A stretch of DNA of 36,100 bases from Chromobacterium alticapitis (lineage in GTDB: Bacteria > Pseudomonadota > Gammaproteobacteria > Burkholderiales > Chromobacteriaceae). The position numbers were made by a program, and so were the translations under genes. Under the pieces are notes generated by a model, which did not search any database, was not told where the DNA came from, and saw only the letters and a list, made by a program, of their open reading frames with translations. Of this stretch, positions 7,297-15,268 are shown one piece after another (the stretch's first letter is position 1; each line of letters starts with the position of its first letter). The DNA lies in assembly GCF_002924365.1 (NCBI RefSeq), contig NZ_PQWB01000175.1, positions 1-36,100 on the forward strand, read 5' to 3'.

Positions 7297-7318
7297 TAAC
7301 TCGGACTCGGCATTGCAA
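7290..7318 (-). promoter_or_regulatory. Predicted promoter of the ParD-like/map/WYL operon
   Basis: Read on the minus strand, the -35 is TTGCAA (7318-7313) and the -10 is TAATAT (7295-7290), 17 bases apart. The transcript would start near 7283, leaving about 30 bases to the GTG at 7253. Matches to consensus are moderate (4 of 6 each). Confidence 0.45.
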
Positions 7319-7341
7319 CCCTCGGACATTTTGACTAAAAT
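7313..7341 (+). promoter_or_regulatory. Predicted promoter of the ABC-F gene, sharing the -35 with the leftward promoter
   Basis: TTGCAA at 7313-7318 is its own reverse complement and can serve as -35 in both directions. On the plus strand it lies 17 bases before TAAAAT (7336-7341), a 5-of-6 match to the -10 consensus. Transcription would start near 7348, giving a leader of about 100 bases before ATG 7451. Confidence 0.45.
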
Positions 7342-7370
7342 CTCGCCATCCCCTCAGGAGCCCTCCTCCC

Positions 7371-7408
7371 ATGCGCAATTGATGCCGCCGTGCCGCGCAC
7401 GGCCTTGA
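7371..7408 (+). promoter_or_regulatory. Chain of tiny leader frames before the ABC-F gene
   Basis: After AGGAG (7356-7360) the first ATG (7371) encodes Met-Arg-Asn-stop (TGA 7380-7382). That stop overlaps the next ATG (7382), which encodes MPPCRARP and ends in TGA 7406-7408. The next base starts an ATG (7409) in frame with the ABC-F protein. A perfect 7-bp stem with a three-base loop (7387-7393/7397-7403) lies inside the second frame. Leader peptides and attenuators regulate several antibiotic-resistance ABC-F genes; a similar role here is inference. Confidence 0.4.
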
Positions 7409-7450
7409 ATGTCCTTCGGACCCCAAGCCATGCCTACATGGAGCATCCGC

Positions 7451-9088
7451 ATGCCCTTGCTACAGATACAACAGCTGCAATATGCGCTGCCGGACGGCAC
7501 CCAGCCTTTTCCGGCACTCAGCCATACCTTCCCTTTTCATCGCGCCGGCCTGGTCGGGCGCAACGGCTGCGGAAAATCGCTGCTGGGCCAACTAATGGCC
7601 GGCCAGCTCGCCGCGCACGCCGGCCGCGTGATCCGCGAAGGCCATATTCATCACCTGCCGCAGGAATTCAAACCTGACACCCATCCCACGACCGCCCATC
7701 TAGCAGGCGTTGCGGACGCGCTAGCGGCGCTGCGCCGCATCAGTTGCGGTTCGCTGGATGAACGCGACTACCAGCTGGCGCAGGATCATTGGGACTGCGA
7801 GGCCAAACTGCGGCAATTGCTAGCTGACGCCGGCCTGAGCGGCCTGGATGCGGATACCCCCAGTGATCGCCTCAGCGGCGGCGAACGCCAGCGCATCGCC
7901 CTGCTGGCCGCGCTGCGCTCCAACGCCGACTGGCTGATCCTGGATGAGCCAAGCAATCACCTGGACCTGACGAGGCGGGTGCAATTGCGCGACAGCCTCA
8001 AAAATTGGTCCAGCGGCCTGGTGCTGATCAGCCACGATGCCTTTCTGCTGGAAATAATGGATGACATAGCCGAGCTCTCGCCTCAAGGCTTGCGCAGCTA
8101 CGGATGCGGCTACGCCGCCTATCTGATCGAGCGGGAGCGGATGCGGAGTCTGGCCCAGTCTCAACTGCAGGCGCAGCGCCACGCCGGCAAACAGCTCCAG
8201 CGGCAACAGCGACAGGAGCGCGAGCGCCAGCAAAAACGCGCCAGCCACGGAGAGCGCCAGGCGGATCAGGGCAACCAGAGCAAGCTGATCACCGACGCGC
8301 AAAAAGACCGCAGCCAGCAAAGCCAGGGGAAAATGCTGCTGCGCCAGCAACAGGCAAGAGAAACACAACGAGCCAGACTGCTCGATGCGCAAGCGCGGAT
8401 GGACGACGCTACGCCGCCCTTGCTCAGGACGCCGGGCTGCGAGTTGCCCGCCTCCAAGCTGGCGCTGGAATTGGAGGCGGTACGACTGCCCCATGGCGCC
8501 GATGCGGCCGTCGATTTACGGTTGGCCGGCCCCGAACGCTTGGCCATCATCGGCGCCAACGGCAGCGGCAAATCGACTCTGCTACGTGTGATCGCAGGCC
8601 AGTTGTCTCCCATTGCCGGCCGCCTGCGCCGCCACGTCGCCATAGGCTGGCTGGACCAGCACGCGGGACGCGCCCAGCCGCGGCTCTCGCCCTGTCAATG
8701 GCTGCAAACCCTCAACTCCGAGCAGAGCGAGGCCGAAGCCCGCGCCCGCCTGGCTCAGCTCGGCCTGGACCCGGAACAGGCCGGCAGGCCCAGCGCGGAG
8801 CTCAGCGGCGGCGAGGCCATGCGCGTGGCGCTGGCCGCGCAGCTTTACGCGAACCCGGCGCCGCAACTGCTCTTGCTGGACGAGCCAGACAATCACCTGG
8901 ACCGTCACAGCCGCGAAGCCCTACTGGCGATGCTGGCGCAATATCAAGGCGCCTTGCTGATGGTATCCCACGACATCGACTTCCTGGCCCGGCTGCAGCC
9001 GGATCGTTGCTTGTGGCTGAAAACCGACAGCCCGCACGCCTGGTCTGACGGGGTTCCGCAGGAACTGCTCGCGGCTGGCTCGCGGTAA
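7451..9088 (+). CDS. ABC-F family ATP-binding protein
   Basis: A 545-residue soluble protein with two tandem ABC ATPase domains and no membrane segment, as in ABC-F proteins that act on ribosomes. Domain 1: Walker A GRNGCGKS (residues 36-43), signature LSGGERQR, Walker B LILDEPSNHLD. Domain 2: Walker A GANGSGKST (about 367-375), signature LSGGEAMR, Walker B LLLDEPDNHLD. The interdomain linker is unusually rich in Gln, Arg and Lys, with a long predicted charged helix (QLQRQQRQERERQQKR). Upstream in-frame ATGs exist at 7409 and 7430, but ATG 7451 has GGAG seven bases before it and starts at the family-typical MPLLQIQQLQYALPDG. Translation factor or drug-resistance roles are both possible. Confidence 0.88.
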   Translation: MPLLQIQQLQYALPDGTQPFPALSHTFPFHRAGLVGRNGCGKSLLGQLMAGQLAAHAGRVIREGHIHHLPQEFKPDTHPTTAHLAGVADALAALRRISCGSLDERDYQLAQDHWDCEAKLRQLLADAGLSGLDADTPSDRLSGGERQRIALLAALRSNADWLILDEPSNHLDLTRRVQLRDSLKNWSSGLVLISHDAFLLEIMDDIAELSPQGLRSYGCGYAAYLIERERMRSLAQSQLQAQRHAGKQLQRQQRQERERQQKRASHGERQADQGNQSKLITDAQKDRSQQSQGKMLLRQQQARETQRARLLDAQARMDDATPPLLRTPGCELPASKLALELEAVRLPHGADAAVDLRLAGPERLAIIGANGSGKSTLLRVIAGQLSPIAGRLRRHVAIGWLDQHAGRAQPRLSPCQWLQTLNSEQSEAEARARLAQLGLDPEQAGRPSAELSGGEAMRVALAAQLYANPAPQLLLLDEPDNHLDRHSREALLAMLAQYQGALLMVSHDIDFLARLQPDRCLWLKTDSPHAWSDGVPQELLAAGSR

Positions 9089-9126
9089 TTCTTGCAATTG
9101 CATTTGAAATTGTACAGAATCAAATC

Positions 9127-9723
9127 ATGGATACCGACCAAACCAAGCAGCATGGCGGCAAACGCACCGGCGCCGGCCGCAAATCCGCCTTCGGCGGCGA
9201 CAAAACCGTCGCCCTGCGCGTGCCCGAGCCGCTCCAACCCATTCTGCAGCAATGGCTGGACGACTATCGCAGCTGGCGCACAGCCAACAGCGCGCAGGCT
9301 TTCGATTTCCGCACGCTGGGCGCCCAGCTGAGCGAGCTATCGCTGCCGCTGTTCGCCGGCAGCGTGCCGGCGGGTTCGCCGGTGGCCGCGGATGACTTGA
9401 AAGAAGCCGACATAGACCTGAACACGCATCTGGTCAGCCGCCCCGGCGACACCTTCATGGTCAAGGTCAAGGGCGACTCCATGCAGGGCGCCGGCATACA
9501 TGATGGCGATATGCTGCTGGTGGAGCGCAGCCGCGAGCCGCGCAACGGCAAGGTGGTGGTGGCCGCGCTGAACGGCGAGTTGACGGTGAAGCGGCTGGAG
9601 CGCGGCCCCTCCGGCGTGCGCCTGCTGCCGGAAAACCCGGCCTACCAGCCGATAGAAGTGCCGGAAGACGCATCGTTTCATATCTGGGGCGTGGTGACCA
9701 ATGTCATCCATAAAGTGGACTAG
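9127..9723 (+). CDS. UmuD-like S24 peptidase (LexA/UmuD superfamily) with basic N-terminal extension
   Basis: A 198-residue protein whose C-terminal half is a LexA/UmuD self-cleaving peptidase. The nucleophile is Ser118 (KGDSMQGAGIHDGD) and the general base Lys155 (ELTVKRLERG). Alignment to E. coli UmuD around IDLN puts the autocleavage bond at Ala82-Gly83, with Ala-Gly in place of Cys-Gly. The first 75 residues are unlike UmuD: they begin HGGKRTGAGRKSAFGGDKTVALRVP, a basic Gly/Arg motif also seen in small phage DNA-binding proteins. No umuC follows. A canonical CTG-N10-CAG SOS box is not visible upstream. It could be a polymerase-V subunit, a repressor, or a stress regulator; the peptidase fold is firm. 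Confidence 0.8.
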   Translation: MDTDQTKQHGGKRTGAGRKSAFGGDKTVALRVPEPLQPILQQWLDDYRSWRTANSAQAFDFRTLGAQLSELSLPLFAGSVPAGSPVAADDLKEADIDLNTHLVSRPGDTFMVKVKGDSMQGAGIHDGDMLLVERSREPRNGKVVVAALNGELTVKRLERGPSGVRLLPENPAYQPIEVPEDASFHIWGVVTNVIHKVD

Positions 9724-9739
9724 CGCGAAGGAGACTGCG

Positions 9740-9886
9740 ATGGGAATGCTCAACGACAGCATCAAGATGAAATTCAACGACTGGAAACGCTTGCCGCGAC
9801 CCTATCGCGCCATGATAGCCGGCAAGCCCCAAGTGCTGGTCAGCCGCACCGGCCGCGACTACTTCATGCCCGTGCAATTCGTCTGA
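9740..9886 (+). CDS. Small hypothetical protein, 48 residues
   Basis: A short basic protein (MGMLNDSIKMKFNDWKRL...) starting at ATG 9740 with AAGGAG seven bases upstream and 16 bases after the UmuD-like stop, so it is probably co-transcribed. It has no signal peptide, membrane segment or recognisable domain. The strong RBS and tight spacing argue that it is translated. A second ATG lies at 9746. Confidence 0.6.
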   Translation: MGMLNDSIKMKFNDWKRLPRPYRAMIAGKPQVLVSRTGRDYFMPVQFV

Positions 9887-10220
9887 TGCGCCAGACGCAT
9901 CCGCTGCTCGCCGCGCGCCTGCCCATGGACTTCCCATTACCGACAGGCCATGGCAGGCATGAAGCTGGCTGCGGGCGGCTCATGCCGGATAAAGATTCGC
10001 GCGCGCAACGTTCGCGCCACGCCTTGGACCTCGGCGAAACGACAACCAACCACAGGCCAGGCCCTGCTATGGAAGACGGCGTCCCTCCATCCCCTGTTCC
10101 GCCGCCAACGCCGACAATCAGAACGATCAAGCAGCACTTGATGGATTCAAATCATGACTATCGCGCGCTGCCTTTGATCTGAATGGAAACCCGACGGGAC
10201 GCCCTCTATTCCCCGCGCGC
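9887..10220. other. Intergenic stretch without a supported gene
   Basis: About 330 bases between the 48-residue gene and the convergent MscS-type channel gene. A six-base inverted repeat (9885-9890/9896-9901) follows the stop codon but lacks a T-run. A proline-rich open frame starting at the overlapping ATG 9886 has no RBS and looks spurious. I see no RNA gene or terminator. Confidence 0.5.
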
Positions 10221-11756
10221 CTAATGCTTGTTCAGCCCAAAGAAATTGCGGATGCGCTCCACCAGCTCGCCTCGATGAGGCGCATCTCCGCCGCTATCCA
10301 GCAGCTCCTCGGGTATTTTGCCGCGCCGCTCCTGCAAGCGTTCCACCAAGATGGACGAAATCGTTTCCGCCAGTTCCTTGCGCGACACCAAGATGGCCTG
10401 AAACGCGTCCTTGTCCAACCGCAGGCACTCCACATTCGAGCGCGCGATCACCGTGCCGCTGCGCGACTCTCCGGTCATCAAACCCATTTCACCAAAGAAA
10501 CTCCCCTCCTTCAGCACGTCCACCAGGCGGCGCCGGCCGTCCGGCAATGTCACCCACACCTCCACCTCGCCGGACAGCATGATGTACAGCCAGTGCGCCA
10601 CCGCACCCTGGTGCATGATGATGTCACCCGTGACGAAGGGCGTGAATTTCAGCCTGTCGGCCAGCACCGACATCTCCTCATCGTTCAGGCTGGACAGCAA
10701 CTCCACCTTGCGCAAAGCCTGCACCCGCTCCTCCAGGTGCCGCTTCATCCGCGCTTCTATGTACTTCTCGTTTTCCTTAATCGTGAGCACGTTATAGTAA
10801 GGCGAAGCCATGCGCAGATTATGGCGGCGCAAGGCCGCATCGATATGCATGCGCACCACGGCATCGGTATAGTCGTCCGCCGCCAGGTCGGTTAGCCAGT
10901 AACGCACCGCATAGCGGCTGAAACCATTCTCGAAACCCATCAGAATGCAATTGGGCGCGGGCTCATGCGCGACGCCAGGCAGCTGCGCCTCACGCAGCGA
11001 ATGCTCCACCACGCCGATGATCTGCGTCGGCAAGGTCTCCCAATTGATGTTGAACCACACCCAGCGCCGCCACTGCCGGGGCTGCCCATGCCGCTTGCCT
11101 AGAATGGCGAAGTGGTTTTTCATCAACACGCTATTGGGTATCACCACCGTTTCCCAGTTGCGCGTCTCCAGCGTAGTGGCGCGCCAATTGATTTCCACCA
11201 CCCGGCCTATCAGCTCTCCGGATTTGATCCAGTCGCCAATGCCGACTGAATTGTCGAACTGCAATGACAAACCCGCCAAAATATTGCCCAGCGTGTCCTG
11301 CATGGAAAACGCGATCACCGCCGTGACGACGGCCGACGTGGCGACGAGATTGCTCAAATCCACCCCGGCCAGCCGCAGCAGCACCAGACCCCAGCCGAAA
11401 TAGCCGACGGCGACGACAATGTCCTCGAGAATGCGCGGCGGGTGCAGCCGCAACACCGGCATCAGCAGCCGGCACAGCAACATGGCCCAGACACGGATCA
11501 AGGCCAGTCCCATCGCCACCGCGGCGATCTGGCTAAACACTTGCCATTCTTCCCCGGCGGAGCGGTTGAAATTGATCAGGAGCAGGCAGGCCACGGCGAT
11601 GGCCATCGAACGGGCCGCGCGCTTGCGGCAATCATGGCGCAGCAGATACAACACGGCCGTGAGCAACAGGGTAGCCGCCACCAGCAAGGTCAAGGAGCCG
11701 TGCCAGGCGATGGTTGTCAGGCTTTGCAGCCAAGCGGCCGGGGGGAGGGATGCCAT
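10221..11756 (-). CDS. MscS-family mechanosensitive channel with C-terminal cyclic nucleotide-binding domain
   Basis: A 511-residue inner-membrane channel protein. Four to five hydrophobic segments occupy about residues 15-185. The MscS pore helix and beta-domain follow, recognisable in VVTAVIAFSMQDTLGNILAGLSLQFDNSVGIGDWI and GRVVEINWRATTLETRNWETVVIPNSVLMKN. The C-terminus (about 360-480) is a cNMP-binding fold: GDIIMHQGAVAHWLYIMLSGEVEVWV then FFGEMGLMTGESRSGTVIA. The phosphate-binding cassette is FFGEMGLMTGESRSGT, where an Arg follows Ser as in functional binders. This architecture suggests a channel gated or modulated by a nucleotide as in bacterial cyclic-nucleotide-gated (bCNG) channels. 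It stands alone, convergent with the UmuD-like unit. Confidence 0.9.
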   Translation of the reverse strand: MASLPPAAWLQSLTTIAWHGSLTLLVAATLLLTAVLYLLRHDCRKRAARSMAIAVACLLLINFNRSAGEEWQVFSQIAAVAMGLALIRVWAMLLCRLLMPVLRLHPPRILEDIVVAVGYFGWGLVLLRLAGVDLSNLVATSAVVTAVIAFSMQDTLGNILAGLSLQFDNSVGIGDWIKSGELIGRVVEINWRATTLETRNWETVVIPNSVLMKNHFAILGKRHGQPRQWRRWVWFNINWETLPTQIIGVVEHSLREAQLPGVAHEPAPNCILMGFENGFSRYAVRYWLTDLAADDYTDAVVRMHIDAALRRHNLRMASPYYNVLTIKENEKYIEARMKRHLEERVQALRKVELLSSLNDEEMSVLADRLKFTPFVTGDIIMHQGAVAHWLYIMLSGEVEVWVTLPDGRRRLVDVLKEGSFFGEMGLMTGESRSGTVIARSNVECLRLDKDAFQAILVSRKELAETISSILVERLQERRGKIPEELLDSGGDAPHRGELVERIRNFFGLNKH

Positions 11757-11804
11757 GCTTTTTCCGCCATGCTTTGCTTTTATTGATAGCTCATGGCGCC
11801 GGAC

Positions 11805-11833
11805 AAAAAAAATCCCTCCCGTTTAAGGGAGGG
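11805..11833 (-). terminator. Intrinsic terminator on the minus strand
   Basis: CCCTCCC (11814-11820) and GGGAGGG (11827-11833) form a 7-bp GC-only stem with a six-base loop. On the minus strand it is followed by a run of eight T (plus-strand A at 11805-11812). It lies about 130 bases after the dusC stop and shields the downstream MscS-type gene from read-through. Confidence 0.85.
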
Positions 11834-11960
11834 TGCAAGGTATCGGGGAAGTGTAAGTTCCGCAGCCTGCTGGCCGGCGGAAAATACAACGCTGCGCTTA
11901 TACCAAAGCGCGACGCCATTTGATGTTAACAATAGAACCCGACTGGCGAAATGAGTATAT

Positions 11961-12908
11961 CTACTTACCCAATTGTGCAATCAGAATATCCTGAATTTTT
12001 TCAGCCTCTTGCTCGCGGCGAACCTGCTCGAACAACTCCGCCGCCTCCGGCCAGCTGCGCTTGAGCAGGCCCAGCCATTGCTTGAGCCGCGCCGCCGGGT
12101 AACGGTTCTCGTTCGACTTCAGCCAGCATTGGCGGAAGAAGTCCTCCACCCACGGCAGCATCTCCGCCCACGACATGGGCTCGGCCGGCCCGCCGGCGAC
12201 TATGCGCGCCGCCAGGTCCGGGCACGCCACCAGGCCGCGGCCTATCATGACGGTTTCGCAGCCGCTTTCGGTGCGGACCGCCTGATAATCCGCCAGCGTC
12301 CACACTTCGCCGTTGGCAGTGACAGGAATAGACACCGCCTCGCGGATACGCGCGATCCAATCCCAATGCGCCGGCGGCTTGTAACCCTCCACCTTGGTCC
12401 GCCCATGCACGGCCAACTCGTTCGCGCCGGCATCGGCGATAGCCTGCGCGCACTCCAGCGCCCGGCTCTTATCCTCATAGCCCAGCCGCATCTTGGCCGT
12501 AACCGGAATGCCCGCCGGCACGGCGCGGCGCACCGCCGACACGATCTCGCCCAACAGCTCAGGCTCGTTCAACAGCACCGCGCCGCCGCGGTGGCGATTG
12601 ACAGTCGGCGCGGGACAACCGAAATTCAGGTCTATGCCCGGCGCGCCCAGGCTGGCGGCCTTGGCGCCGTTTTCAGCCAGGCAGGCCGCATCGGAGCCCA
12701 GCAGCTGCACCCGCACCGGCACGCCGGCTCGGGTCTTGCCGCCATTGGCCAGCTCCGGCGCCAAGCGCATGAAGGTGCGGGTGGGCAGCAATGCCGAAGT
12801 CACGCGAACGAATTCCGTGACGCACAAATCGATGCCGCCGACGCGGGTCAACACGTCGCGCATCACATCATCAACCAGCCCCTCCATCGGGGCGAGCACC
12901 AGCTTCAT
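11961..12908 (-). CDS. dusC: tRNA-dihydrouridine(16) synthase DusC
   Basis: A 315-residue FMN- and NADPH-dependent enzyme that reduces uridine to dihydrouridine in the tRNA D-loop (U16 for DusC). The TIM-barrel starts [21 protein letters not shown]. The catalytic Cys98 is in [21 protein letters not shown], the same number as in E. coli DusC. RNA- and FMN-contacting segments [29 protein letters not shown] and [12 protein letters not shown] are present. [10 protein letters not shown] is the DusC-type version. The frame is open upstream, but ATG 12908 matches the family N-terminus. It is divergent from a GNAT gene, and an intrinsic terminator follows. Confidence 0.92.
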   Translation of the reverse strand: MKLVLAPMEGLVDDVMRDVLTRVGGIDLCVTEFVRVTSALLPTRTFMRLAPELANGGKTRAGVPVRVQLLGSDAACLAENGAKAASLGAPGIDLNFGCPAPTVNRHRGGAVLLNEPELLGEIVSAVRRAVPAGIPVTAKMRLGYEDKSRALECAQAIADAGANELAVHGRTKVEGYKPPAHWDWIARIREAVSIPVTANGEVWTLADYQAVRTESGCETVMIGRGLVACPDLAARIVAGGPAEPMSWAEMLPWVEDFFRQCWLKSNENRYPAARLKQWLGLLKRSWPEAAELFEQVRREQEAEKIQDILIAQLGK

Positions 12909-12977
12909 GGTCCAACCTGCCGCGCAAAAGGGCATTATTGTAACGCAGCGACGACCCATGCAACGCGGAGATTGCCG

Positions 12978-13433
12978 ATGACGCAGCAGATTGTCCAAGC
13001 CACACCGGAGTCAGTCGACGACTGGCTGCCGCTCTTCTCCGCCTATCTTGATTTCTATCAGGTAGCGCAAAGCCGCGAACATTGCCGAGACTACCTGCGG
13101 CAGAGGCTGAGCCAGCGGCAAGCTCTGGTCTTCGTGGCGGGAGACGCGGATGGCCCCAATGGCTTCGTCCTGCTCTATCCAGGCTACTCCTCGCTGTCCT
13201 TGCAACCATGCTGGATTCTGAATGATCTGTTCGTCTCGCCCAAAGCGCGCGGCCGCGGCGTTGCCGGCCAATTGATCGAGCGCGCCCAGCGGCACATGCG
13301 GGAACTGGGCGGCGGGGAGCTGATGCTGCAAACCGCGCACGATAATCTGACCGCGCAACGGCTTTATGAAAGCCTGGGTTTCGCGCTGGATCGGGAGTTC
13401 CGGGTCTATTACTGGAACAGCGAGCGTTCTTGA
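12978..13433 (+). CDS. GNAT family N-acetyltransferase
   Basis: A 151-residue GNAT. The acetyl-CoA-binding motif is clear: [31 protein letters not shown] (residues 75-105), with the R-G-x-G-x-A/G core. It is followed by the C-terminal [29 protein letters not shown], diagnostic of the fold. The substrate is unknown. ATG 12978 is the first Met giving a family-like N-terminus; the long open frame upstream is the antisense of dusC. It is the first gene of a rightward group that continues into DUF1653, HDAC and msrA. Confidence 0.9.
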   Translation: MTQQIVQATPESVDDWLPLFSAYLDFYQVAQSREHCRDYLRQRLSQRQALVFVAGDADGPNGFVLLYPGYSSLSLQPCWILNDLFVSPKARGRGVAGQLIERAQRHMRELGGGELMLQTAHDNLTAQRLYESLGFALDREFRVYYWNSERS

Positions 13434-13490
13434 CGCTGCCCGGCGGCTGCGGCATGCTCGGCCGCCCATTCCCTCACACAGGAGACCGGC

Positions 13491-13706
13491 ATGCCCGCTC
13501 CCGGCATTTATCAACACTTCCGCAACCGCCAGCTCTACCAGGTGCTGGGCATCGCCAAGCACTCGGAATCGCACGAGCCCATGGTCATGTACCGCGCGCT
13601 CTACGGCGAGTATCTGGTCTGGGTCCGCCCTGAAGCGATGTTCGACGAAACCGTGGAGCACGAAGGTCAAACCGTGCCGCGCTTCACGCTGATCAAAGCG
13701 CTCTGA
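13491..13706 (+). CDS. DUF1653 family protein
   Basis: A 71-residue cytoplasmic protein of the DUF1653 family. The whole sequence fits the family pattern: PGIYQHFRNRQLYQVLGIAKHSESHEPMVMYRALYG, then LVWVRPEAMFDETVEHEGQTVPRF. The beta-rich fold has no known function. ATG 13491 follows AGGAG with eight bases between. The deacetylase gene begins five bases after its stop, so the two are almost surely one transcript. Confidence 0.9.
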   Translation: MPAPGIYQHFRNRQLYQVLGIAKHSESHEPMVMYRALYGEYLVWVRPEAMFDETVEHEGQTVPRFTLIKAL

Positions 13707-13711
13707 GCGCG

Positions 13712-14656
13712 ATGCGCATTTACCGCAGCGACCAGTTTCCCCTGCCCCTGCCGGCCGGCCACCGCTTCCCGGCCGAAAAATACCGCCTGCTCGCCGAGCG
13801 CGTCGCCAGCTATGCCGCGCTCTGGATGGAGACCGCGCCGGCAGCTACGGCAAACGAGCTGGCGCTGGCCCATGCGCCGGATTACGTCGCCGCCGTACTG
13901 AACGGCACGCTCGATGGCCGCCGGCAGCGCGAGATTGGCCTGCCCTGGTCGCCGGAGCTGGCTCAACGCAGCCTGCGCTCGGTCGGCGCCACCATCGCCG
14001 CCAGCCGCGCCGCGCTGCTGGAAGGCTGCGGCGTCAACCTGGCGGGCGGCACCCATCATGCCATCAGAGACCGCGGCAGCGGTTTTTGCGTATTCAACGA
14101 CATCGCCGTCGCCTCCGCGCTAATGCTGAGCGAAGCGCGGGCCCGCCGCATCCTGGTGGTGGATCTCGACGTGCATCAGGGTAACGGCACCGCCGCCCTA
14201 ACCCGCGGTGACTCGCGCATTTACACCTTCTCCATGCACGGCGAACGCAACTTCCCGTTCCGCCGCGAAGCCGGCACCCTGGATATAGACCTGCCGGACG
14301 GCACGGGCGACGACCTTTATCTGCAAACGCTGAGCGACGCGCTCCCGCGCGTGTTTGAAGCCGCCAAGCTGGACCTCGTGTTCTACCTGGCTGGCGCGGA
14401 CCCCTATCAAGGAGACCGGCTGGGCCGCCTGGGCCTATCCCGCCAAGGACTCGCCGAACGCGACGCCATGGTGCTGCAAGCCTGCCTGCGTCAGGACACG
14501 GCCCTGGTCGTCGCCATGGCCGGCGGCTACGCCGTGCCGATAGAAGATACCGTGACAATCCAGGCGGAAACCGTCAGACTGGCCTGCATCGCCTACGGCG
14601 ACGAAGAACTGCGTCGCGCGGCGTCCCAAACCCTGCAAAGTCAAAGGAAGGAATAA
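13712..14656 (+). CDS. Histone deacetylase-like (class II HDAC/acetoin-utilisation family) hydrolase
   Basis: A 314-residue zinc-dependent deacetylase of the arginase/HDAC fold. Catalytic histidines are His115-His116 (GGTHHA). The zinc ligands are Asp153 and His155 in VVDLDVHQGNGT and Asp230 in YLAGADPYQGDRLGRL. FNDIAVA and MAGGYA, which carries the active-site Tyr, are also in place. Bacterial relatives remove acetyl groups from polyamines or small acylamides, and some act on proteins; the substrate is not deducible. It sits between DUF1653 (5-base gap) and msrA (1-base overlap), forming a tight operon. Confidence 0.9.
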   Translation: MRIYRSDQFPLPLPAGHRFPAEKYRLLAERVASYAALWMETAPAATANELALAHAPDYVAAVLNGTLDGRRQREIGLPWSPELAQRSLRSVGATIAASRAALLEGCGVNLAGGTHHAIRDRGSGFCVFNDIAVASALMLSEARARRILVVDLDVHQGNGTAALTRGDSRIYTFSMHGERNFPFRREAGTLDIDLPDGTGDDLYLQTLSDALPRVFEAAKLDLVFYLAGADPYQGDRLGRLGLSRQGLAERDAMVLQACLRQDTALVVAMAGGYAVPIEDTVTIQAETVRLACIAYGDEELRRAASQTLQSQRKE

Positions 14657-15189
14657 TGGAGAACGCGATTTTGGGCGGCGGCTGCTTCTGGTGCCTGGAG
14701 GCCGCTTTCTCGCCGCTGCGAGGCGTGCGCCGCGTCGTATCCGGCTATTGCGGCGGCGAATCCGCCCATCCGTCCTACCAGCAAGTCTGCGGCGGACGCA
14801 GCGGCCACGTGGAAGTGGTGTCCATCGAATATGACCCGGACGCCATAGACTACGCCACCCTGCTGCAGGTATTTTTCGCCGTGCATGATCCCACCACGCT
14901 GAACCGCCAGGGCCATGACGTCGGCTCCCAGTACGCCTCGGCCATTTTCTGCCAAAACAACAGCCAACGCGCCATCGCCGAGCAAACTCTAAGCCAGTTG
15001 CGGCAAGAGCAGGTCTTCGCCGACCCCATCGTCACCAGATTGGAAGACGCCGCGCCTTTCTACCCGGCGGAAGACTATCACCAGAACTACTATGCGCAGA
15101 ACCAGCAGCAGAACTATTGCCAGCTGGTCATTTCGCCCAAGCTGAGCAAGATTCGGCAAAAATTCGCCCACCTGCTGCAAAACAACTAG
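14656..15189 (+). CDS. msrA: Peptide-methionine (S)-S-oxide reductase MsrA
   Basis: A 177-residue enzyme that reduces the S-epimer of methionine sulfoxide in proteins or free Met, restoring oxidised residues. The catalytic motif GCFWCLE holds Cys10, with GYCGGESAHPSYQQVCGG and GHVEVVSIEYDP following, as in all MsrA. DPTTLNRQGHDVGSQYASAIF and PAEDYHQNYY complete the fold. The reductase has no signal peptide, so it is cytoplasmic. Its ATG overlaps the HDAC stop (TAATG), showing translational coupling. Resolving cysteines near the C-terminus are unclear, apart from the Cys in QQNYCQLVI. Confidence 0.95.
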   Translation: MENAILGGGCFWCLEAAFSPLRGVRRVVSGYCGGESAHPSYQQVCGGRSGHVEVVSIEYDPDAIDYATLLQVFFAVHDPTTLNRQGHDVGSQYASAIFCQNNSQRAIAEQTLSQLRQEQVFADPIVTRLEDAAPFYPAEDYHQNYYAQNQQQNYCQLVISPKLSKIRQKFAHLLQNN

Positions 15190-15211
15190 GCGCAAACCGG
15201 GGCTGGGCCGG

Positions 15212-15217
15212 TATAAT
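15212..15217 (+). promoter_or_regulatory. Candidate -10 element for the sensor kinase gene
   Basis: A perfect TATAAT lies 52 bases before ATG 15269 in otherwise very GC-rich DNA. The hexamer 17 bases upstream is a poor -35, so an activator or an alternative -35 would be needed. Confidence 0.4.
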
Positions 15218-15268
15218 GGCGCGCGCCGCGGCCAGCCCGCCCCGTACCCATCCAACAAAGCCCGAAGC

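Noticed and set aside
9089-9126. Search for an SOS box before the UmuD-like gene, and also before recN (19090-19108)
   Set aside because: ACAG half-sites occur, but no CTG-N10-CAG or CTGT-N8-ACAG arrangement is present, so SOS control is not claimed.
9886-10182. Proline-rich 98-codon frame overlapping the stop of the 48-residue gene
   Set aside because: The ATG overlap could suggest coupling, but there is no RBS and the protein looks random; left as intergenic.
11973-12977. Long plus-strand open frame running into the GNAT gene at 12978
   Set aside because: It is antisense to dusC, whose catalytic motifs are intact; the His/Arg/Gln-rich translation resembles no protein, and only 12978-13433 is GNAT-like.
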